From assembly GCF_029784135.1 (NCBI RefSeq), contig NC_073745.1:80353569-80417568 (forward strand): a stretch of DNA of 64,000 bases. Direction: 5' to 3'. The DNA comes from Toxorhynchites rutilus septentrionalis (lineage: Eukaryota; Arthropoda; Insecta; Diptera; Culicidae). The notes below the pieces were generated by a model, which was given only the letters and a program-made list of their open reading frames with translations, did no database searches and was not told the origin of the DNA. A program made the position numbers and the translations under genes. Shown in pieces: positions 57,523 to 64,000 of the stretch (positions within the stretch are counted from its first letter, which is position 1; each line of letters begins with the position of its first letter).

Positions 57523-58813
57523 AAGGGTGTGTCACATCAAATTGCATCACGGAAAAAACGCTGTAGAAATTCGCCCAGTAGACCGATCCTTTTGAAAATT
57601 TTAGACAGTAAAATAAAAACTATTAAACAACTTTTGGCATTTTCTTTTTATTCATACTTCGAGCCCAAGCCCGTATGCTCGCACCTTCCTCTTTACCCCG
57701 TCCATAAGGTTCTGTACAACGTCAGGTTGTAGTTTTTTTTTAACAGAAATCCATTTTCTCCTGAAGTCCGCCTCCGGTTTGACAACTTTTGGGTTTTTCC
57801 GGAAGGCCTGCTTCATAATCGCCCAATATTTCTCTATTGGGCGAAGCTCCGGCGCGTTGGGCGAGTTCATTTCCTTTGGCACGAAGGTGACCCCGTTGGC
57901 TTCGTACCACTCCAACACGTCCCGTTGAATAGTGGCACGAAGCGAGATCCGGCCAGAAGATGGTCGGGCCCTCGTGCTGCTTCAATAGTGGTAGTAAGCG
58001 CTTCTGTAGGCACTCCTTAAGGTAAACCTGCCCGTTTACCGTGCCGGTCATCACGAAGGGGTCGCTCCGCTTTCCGCAAGAGCAGATCGCTTGCCACACC
58101 ATGTACTTTTTGGCAAACTTGGATAGTTTCTGCTTGCGAATCTCCTCCGGAACGCTGAATTTGTCCTCTGCGGAGAAGAACAACAGGCCCGGCAGCTGAC
58201 GAAAGTCCGCTTTGACGTAGGTTTCGTCGTCCATTTCCAGGCAATGCGGCTTCGTCAGCATTTCGGTGTACAGCTTCCGGGCTCGCGTCTTCCCCACCAT
58301 GTTTTGCCTTTCGTCGCGGTTAGTAGCCTTCTGAACCTTGTATGTACGCAGGCCCTCCCGCTGCTTGGTCCGCTGGACGAATGAACTTGACAAATTCAGC
58401 TTATTGGCGACATCCCGGACCGAACTTCTCGGATCACTGCTTAACTACGCGCATGTGATCTTTTTCACTGACGGAGCATCCATTTTTGCCGTTCTTCACC
58501 TTCCGGTCGATGGTTAGGTTCTCGAAGTATCGTTTTAGTACTCTGCTGACCGTGGATTGGACGATTCCCAACATCTTACCGATGTCCCGATGTGACAACT
58601 CTGGATTCTCGAAATGAGTGCACAGGATTAATTCACGACGCTCTTTTTCGTTCGACGACATTTTTCCAAATTTACGAAAAATTGACAGTGAAGCATGGCC
58701 AACGTGATCTATACACTCTTATCTGATTATAAGCGAAAGCTGAAGATATAATTCCTAAAAATTAAATTTCTACAGCGTTTTTTCCGTGATGCAATTTGAT
58801 GTGACACACCCTT
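57523..58813 (-). mobile_element. Full-length DD37E Tc1/mariner element (ITmD37E type), 1,291 bp
   Basis: Inverted ends AAGGGTGTGTCACATCAAAT ... TGCATCACGGAAAAAACG run for about 48 bases at both sides with very few differences, and TA flanks both (57521-57522, 58814-58815). The transposase lies on the minus strand in three overlapping frames. Near-identical ends suggest a fairly recent insertion. Confidence 0.92.
57652..58661 (-). pseudogene. DD37E transposase with frameshifts
   Basis: From 58661 the frame gives MSSNEKERRELILCTHFENP and [20 protein letters not shown] (first HTH) and ends at MRVVKQ (58434). A deletion shifts to the frame covering VQRTKQREGLRTYKVQKA, MDDETYVKADF (first D), KYMVWQAICSCG and [10 protein letters not shown] (second D). 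A second shift near 57915 leads to LEWYEANGVTFVPKEMN, PELRPIEKYWAIMKQ (E) and a C-terminus near 57652. Allowing for the shift, D to E spans 37 residues, the DD37E signature described from mosquitoes. Two frameshifts make it non-coding. Confidence 0.9.
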
Positions 58814-59352
58814 TAGATCCTAATTATTTAGACTTGTGTTTAGAAATGATAAATGATGACTTCTTGTCTTCTTCTGCATAATTGAATAAACAGAAGAAAA
58901 AAGTAGCAATGGCATTAATGGTATTTTTATGTATATTTTTGAACAGAATGTGGGTATCTCATCTAACCCGTTCAAAGGATACAAGTTCATACAGGAAACG
59001 GTTTTTTCTGGGCTTCCATTTGATGCAGCAAAGGAGAAAATTGCCGATTTTGAACAATGATAAAACTCAATCCAAATGCAATTACTTCACACAATCACAG
59101 TCCTATGTCAAAATCTCGTCCGGCTCAGACCCATCAACGTTTTTTTTGAAGAATATTATATCTCAATTTATTGTTGTTTAGAATTGAAAACGGTTTTTTT
59201 ATATGAAAATTGAACATAGTTTATTTTTTATCATTAGATATAAAAGTAGGAAAAGTAGGAAGTGGTCACTCGTACATACCATACTAAAATGGATAGATTT
59301 AAGCGCTGTTTCTTGTCCAAACTAGTTTAAAATATCATTGAAATAGAAGGTA

Positions 59353-60617
59353 TAGGGCAACATCGATATAACGTACATTTCGCTTTCAAAATTGTACGTT
59401 ATATCGAAGTATAATAAAGAACTCATATAGCTAATATTACTTTAATGTGATGCTGTTTGGGTAGAGCTAGTAAATAATGATGGCAAAATCCAACTAGAAG
59501 GTGAAGCCAACCTTTCTCATGATATTTCTCATCATACTGTTGACATTCGCCCTGTAACAGTGCCCTTTTTTTCCGATGTATGGGAATCTTGTTGGTAGTT
59601 GTATAGAATATTCATATTTTTGAGAAAAATAAATTTCAATTTTTACAATATTTTTTTCTGCGTAATTTTTATATATATTTGTTTAATTTAAATTAAATAG
59701 ATTAAATTATTTTCTCTAATTCATTTTATGACCAAAATTTTGTAGGTCTTAAAGTTTTTGAGTTGATTTCTTTCGGTTTTTTTCGATTTTTTAGCAAATT
59801 GATTCTAAAAAAAAAAGAGAAATCATTAAACAAAATAATTTTGAAAATTAAAATTAGTTTTTCTCAAAAACATTAATATTTGAATATTCCATACAACTAT
59901 CAACAAGTCTCCCATACATTGGATGAAGGGCACTTTTACTTTTTTGTAATTTTTATGAGAACTAAAAAGTATATTTTAGAGAAAAATTAAATTCAATCTT
60001 TAAAATATTTGATTTCAGCGAAATTTTAATTATGTATTTTTACATGAAAATCTAAACAAATTCCTGCATTTCAATCTTTGACCAAAATTTTGGGGGTATT
60101 GTAATTCTTTGTCGAGTGTATTTAATTTTCAATTGGTCAGTCTTAGGACAGAAAAACTTTGTATAGTTTTAAAGCTAAAATTTCACAAAGTACTGAAGTT
60201 TCATAAATTTTCAAGGATTCGTATCTCCATTTAGGAGAGTTTACCACGGTACCACTGTACATCAAACTTTGTTAAATTGGAAGGGTTTTCTAAAATATAC
60301 AAAAAAAATATTGAAGGGGGGATGTTTTGAGATATAAAAGTTTTAAATATTAAATTCAATTTTTGAGTAAGATTTTTTAACAGTGCATTTGAAATGTTAT
60401 TTTTCCTAAATAGTTAATTGATTTTCCAACAACTTTGTCGAACATCGTATTTGAATCAGACATCTGGATTTTAAATTACGATTTTTCGAAAGAAAGACCA
60501 ATGATTTAGATTCCGCTTAAACACCCACAACGTTTCACTGCAATCTGAGATGGTCCAGATTCGTTCATTGAAAATGTGTACGTTATATCGAGGGTACGTT
60601 ATATCGAAGTTTCCCTG
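59353..60617. mobile_element. MITE-like element with TTCGATATAACGTAC ends, 1.27 kb
   Basis: AGGGCAACATCGATATAACG (left) and CGTTATATCGAAGTTTCCCT (right) are inverted ends. GTACGTTATATCGA words repeat just inside both (59395-59410, 60575-60605). TA flanks both. The interior is very AT-rich, with TTTTGTAGGTCTTAAAG and similar segments but no gene. Confidence 0.65.
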
Positions 60618-60973
60618 TACATGTAAGTAATAAGCTTGGCCTATCCACCTAGAGTCGTAATCGGAATTTTATTCATACGTATAAAACGTAGAAGTAAATA
60701 TATAATATAAAGTTTCGCATAATTAGAGTTGGTTTTGATTAGCGTGGCATATTTTTTCAGAGTTAAAGGCACAAAAAGAACCTTTTCAAGAGCAGAAGGG
60801 GATAAAGTACCGTCGATGGGGGTAAGAATGGGTCAAAAAACGGAGAAAGTTACTATTAGTAATATCTTAATATTTAAGTAATATATTGCGAATATTTTTG
60901 AAAGCTGTGAGCCGTTTAATAGGAGACAAATTTTCACAACTTCCAATGCATAATACTTAACTGTTGTATAAAT

Positions 60974-62086
60974 TAGAGATGTGCCATCCGCTCATGAGCT
61001 GTTCATTCGAATCGATTCATCATAGTGAGCGGATTCGGATCGGCTCGCAATCAAAACAACTCAGCTCATCAGCTCATTACGGAGCTGGAGGCTGATGAGC
61101 TGTTGAGCTGTTGAGCTGATGAGCTGCTGAGCTGTTGAGCTGATGAGCTGCTGAGCCGCTGAGCTGTTGAGCTGATGAGCTGCTGAGCTGTTGAGCTGCT
61201 GAGCTGCTGAGCTGTTGAGCTGTTGAGCTGCTGAGCTGTTGAGCTGATGAGCTGCATAGCTGTGGAGCGCAAAAGCAGCAGAGAGTGTGAATTTTGAGAC
61301 GCGGAAGAATTTTTCGTCTCCCGCGCTTTATGATATGACGTCAGTTTGTTTTCGTGTGTCCCTCTTCGTTCTTTAGCTTTAGCAGAGATGCCAGAGAGTA
61401 AAAAGGTTTTTGTTTTGAAGATATTCAATCGTTCCATTAAATTTTTCCTTCATCGCCAAACAAAATAATAAAAATTATGGAATTATGGAACTACTATATT
61501 ATATTGTTATTTAAACATGACTGTTCAAACGCATAAATTTATTTCCGCGTGCTGAATCAAAACAATTCAGAAAACTACCCGCCATAAATGCTGATGATTG
61601 ATAATGGTCCTTTTGTTACCTTTGTCATGGCGAAGAATTGCTTCTCGTTGCGCCTATTAATGAATTTATTTTTATATCCTTGGATGCAAAAAAAATATCT
61701 CGCTAGTTTTATCAAAAAACGTTGTCTCAGCCAATATTTCTGAAGGCATTTTATTTGGCTACTGCTGGTTCTTCTGTTGTTTAAGTTCAGCATATCCTAA
61801 GCATCTTCTATGTTGGATTTCAGCATTCAATATTTGTTGTATATTATATTATTAGAATCCATATGAAATTTAGTTTGTGTACAATTACAAATTAAATTCG
61901 TTTATTTTTTTGATTTCCGTCTATTAAGAAAATGAACACTATTAAATGTCCCATGGTAGTTATGCAATTGTGTGGACAGCCGCAAAATTCAATTGAGCTG
62001 AAGAGCTGTTCCGAATGAGCAGCTCACTTGTATGAGCTGGACGGCTCTGAGCCGCTCACCATGATGAGCTGATTTGCCCATCTCTA
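60974..62086. mobile_element. hAT-type non-autonomous element, 1,113 bp
   Basis: The left end TAGAGATGTGCCATCCGCTC and right end GCTGATTTGCCCATCTCTA are inverted. The 8-bp duplication GTATAAAT flanks it at 60966-60973 and 62087-62094 without mismatch. The subterminal region is rich in GAGCTG/CAGCTC and GAGCGG words in both orientations. It contains the minisatellite at 61079-61256. The minus-strand frame across it (61069-61437) is just the repeat read as SSTAQQL. Confidence 0.85.
61079..61256. repeat. GAGCTG(T/A/C)TG 9-bp minisatellite
   Basis: Roughly 20 head-to-tail copies of a 9-base unit GAGCTGTTG, GAGCTGATG or GAGCTGCTG lie just inside the left end of the hAT-type element. The unit also occurs singly in both termini, so the array grew from the element's own subterminal motif. 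Confidence 0.92.
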
Positions 62087-62094
62087 GTATAAAT

Positions 62095-64000
62095 AGTTGT
62101 TATTTAATAATTCATCAAAATATGACGTGTAAATAGCCATCGAATAACACAAAGAAAAATCTCATGCCCAGCAGAGATTATGTTAAATATTGGATAGAAT
62201 GATTCTTTTAACACATGCCAAATGAGTCATTGCTGATTTTGAATATCAAAAAAGTTTTCCCATTTGAATTTCAACATTTTGGAAATAATCTCTTATCTAC
62301 GCTAAGTGGGGATAAGAATGGGTCAAGCATAAAATTGAACATATACAACTAAGTTGCAATGAACTTGCAAAAATACACCAATACACTCACATTAGTAGCA
62401 ATTCTCCAAATTCACTCATTACACCGCCCCTAGACGTGGCGTTTTTCGGACCTATGAAGTGGTTTAGAGGCAAATTCTTCGCACGTATAAGCAGAAAAAC
62501 GTTTCCTTAGCGATATCTTTGCAGAAGCCACATTTTCCGGTATTGCTGAAGCCGTGAATTGAAAGCCTTAAGGACAATCAAAAGAGCAACTTGGGGCATT
62601 TATCAGATTATTGTGAAGTCGCTACTAACGAGCATCTCACATGTTCCATGTTCACCGGAAAAAAAATGAGGACAGTTTTGTAAAATTGCTTAATTAGAAA
62701 CGAGAGATAGTTAATGAGAGCGGCACACAGAAATGATTCAAGAAAAAATATTCATATATCAACATTTCCATCACACTTCTAGATGGATTGACACTATTTT
62801 CGTAACTCAAATAATCATTCAAGACACTTACATGTTGTTAGATTATCTTAAAATTATAAAGAAATTGATTTCTAAACATAATTCTTAATATAAAGTAATA
62901 TTTACTACTTTGATCCATTGTCACCCCCTCCAAGGGGTGAGATTGGGTCAACTTTCATTAAATCGTAGTTCAGGGAAAAAAATAATATTATTCAACAATT
63001 CCCTAAAGAGAGAAATAAATCGATTTAAACTCATTCTTGTTCGACCAAATTTTGTTTGTAAGCAGGGTGTGGGAGAGATCATATGGGTCAGGAATAGCCG
63101 AACCTATAGACGCATCTTTCGTTCAACACGACAAGTTGAAGCACGTGTAGTGGGGTAGTGGAGGCAAAGAGGTCACCTGCTTGTTTGGTAGTATTGACAC
63201 CATATTGATAGGTACCTTACGATTGAAGAATTTGATGAATTTTGAGTCAACCTGTACTTCAGTAGAGCTGTCGCATGTCGAAATATAAATAAAAACGGAA
63301 ATTGCTCTCTCGATAGCCATTCGGCCGTAGTTCTGTGCGCATGGCATCTAAGGAATTTCTCGTGAAATTTTAGTTTATCCAATCTGATAAGTTGGACAAA
63401 TCACCAGTTTGGACGACTGTTCACATATTCTAGGGGAGGTGAACAGATATTTTGTTGAATCTCAGCGATTAATTAGCATAGAAATTACTTTGATGTTTGG
63501 GGGCAAAGGGGTCATAGGTGCATAACAACTTACAATGTTCTGTTTACTAAAGCTAATAGAGTTTATCACATTCTTCTCTTGAAAAGGTTCCTTTTGTGGC
63601 TTTGACCCTGGGAAAATATGCCACTCCAATTAAACCACGCCTCATTATACGGAACGTTATGTGTTTCTTACAACGTTTTTGTATGTTTGAGAAAATTTGA
63701 ATTGAGACTCTAGGTGAATAGACCATGCTTATTTCATACCATTACCTATATTGTATGTAGTTGGCATCCTTTCTCGCCAATGATTTGTACAATTCTTTCA
63801 CATTCACATTTTTTTTGAAATGGGATATCTTCGGAGCTGTAGCCTGGAAAATGAAATGAAGATTCTGTGACTCAAAATTCGTATTATTTATTTTGTTGAA
63901 ATTCAACAACTGAACTAGTATATGGAATCTAGAATTTCTAGAACCTGGTATCTGAAATTTATGAAACTGAATCTGGAATATGTAGTAAGTTTTATGTGAT
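62095..64000. other. Right-hand flank, no gene recognised
   Basis: AT-rich sequence with short frames only. The phrase GGGGTAAGAATGGGTCAAA-like occurs near 60818, 62308 (GGGGATAAGAATGGGTCAAG) and 62933 (GGGGTGAGATTGGGTCAAC), so a repeat family seems to be present, itself split by the hAT-type element. I see no gene in it. Confidence 0.4.

Noticed and set aside
61069..61437. Minus-strand frame with Ser/Thr/Ala/Gln repeats, protein-like at first sight
   Set aside because: It is the 9-bp GAGCTG minisatellite translated; the periodicity lies in the DNA of a hAT-type element.

Overview
The window looks like nuclear DNA of a dipteran insect, most probably a culicine mosquito. This is an inference from three things: small spliced genes of insect type scattered in AT-rich DNA, two very long repeat-filled introns, and a mosquito-like set of mobile elements (a DD37E Tc1/mariner element of the ITmD37E type, many MITEs and foldback elements, a tRNA-derived SINE and an RTE-like fragment). 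I see no bacterial operon, no CRISPR array and no rRNA gene.

Five protein genes can be rebuilt exon by exon with intact frames and GT..AG introns. (1) A UPF0598 (C8orf82-like) gene on +, 1339-8234, has a short first exon and a 6.2 kb intron. (2) Ice2/NARG2, little elongation complex subunit 2, lies on -, 8274-10454, tail to tail with (1) and only 39 bases between the stop codons. (3) The shutdown/FKBP6-like co-chaperone is on +, 19208-20590. (4) Tyrosyl-DNA phosphodiesterase 1 is on +, 24135-26397, and carries an N-terminal PBZ zinc finger. (5) A cyclic-nucleotide-gated channel beta-type subunit (CngB-like) is on +, 37493-54393, with a 13.8 kb intron. The genes are not an operon. They belong to unrelated processes: a mitochondrial-type protein, snRNA transcription, germline piRNA co-chaperone, DNA repair and a sensory channel.

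Most of the rest is mobile DNA, much of it nested. In order: a palindromic repeat (about 0.24-0.85 kb); an RTE-like reverse transcriptase fragment (1.8-2.4 kb); a Harbinger-like element with a Myb/SANT-like remnant (4.36-5.75 kb); AT-rich palindromes (6.85-7.37 and 21.5-23.65 kb, the second split by a nearly intact mariner); 8-bp-TSD (hAT-type) MITEs (10.6 and 20.9 kb); a giant inverted repeat (12.33-13.85 kb) with a third arm at 31.2-32.0 kb; several copies of a repeat family whose ends carry a GACGTAGGACTACGTC-like motif and a hairpin (14.9-17.4, 27.5-28.6, 29.6-31.1, 48.95-50.0 kb and fragments); a DD37E remnant split by a 2.3 kb element (42.9-46.26 kb); a SINE (48.1-48.4 kb); a full-length DD37E element (57.5-58.8 kb); and a hAT-type element holding a GAGCTG minisatellite (60.97-62.09 kb).

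The most unusual signals are three 55-56 bp inserts of one sequence, each flanked by 10-12 bp direct repeats (micro-retroposons), the PBZ-Tdp1 protein, and a MITE whose empty site is preserved elsewhere in the window. No database search was possible. Family names rest on recognised motifs, and names for non-coding repeats rest on termini and target-site duplications.
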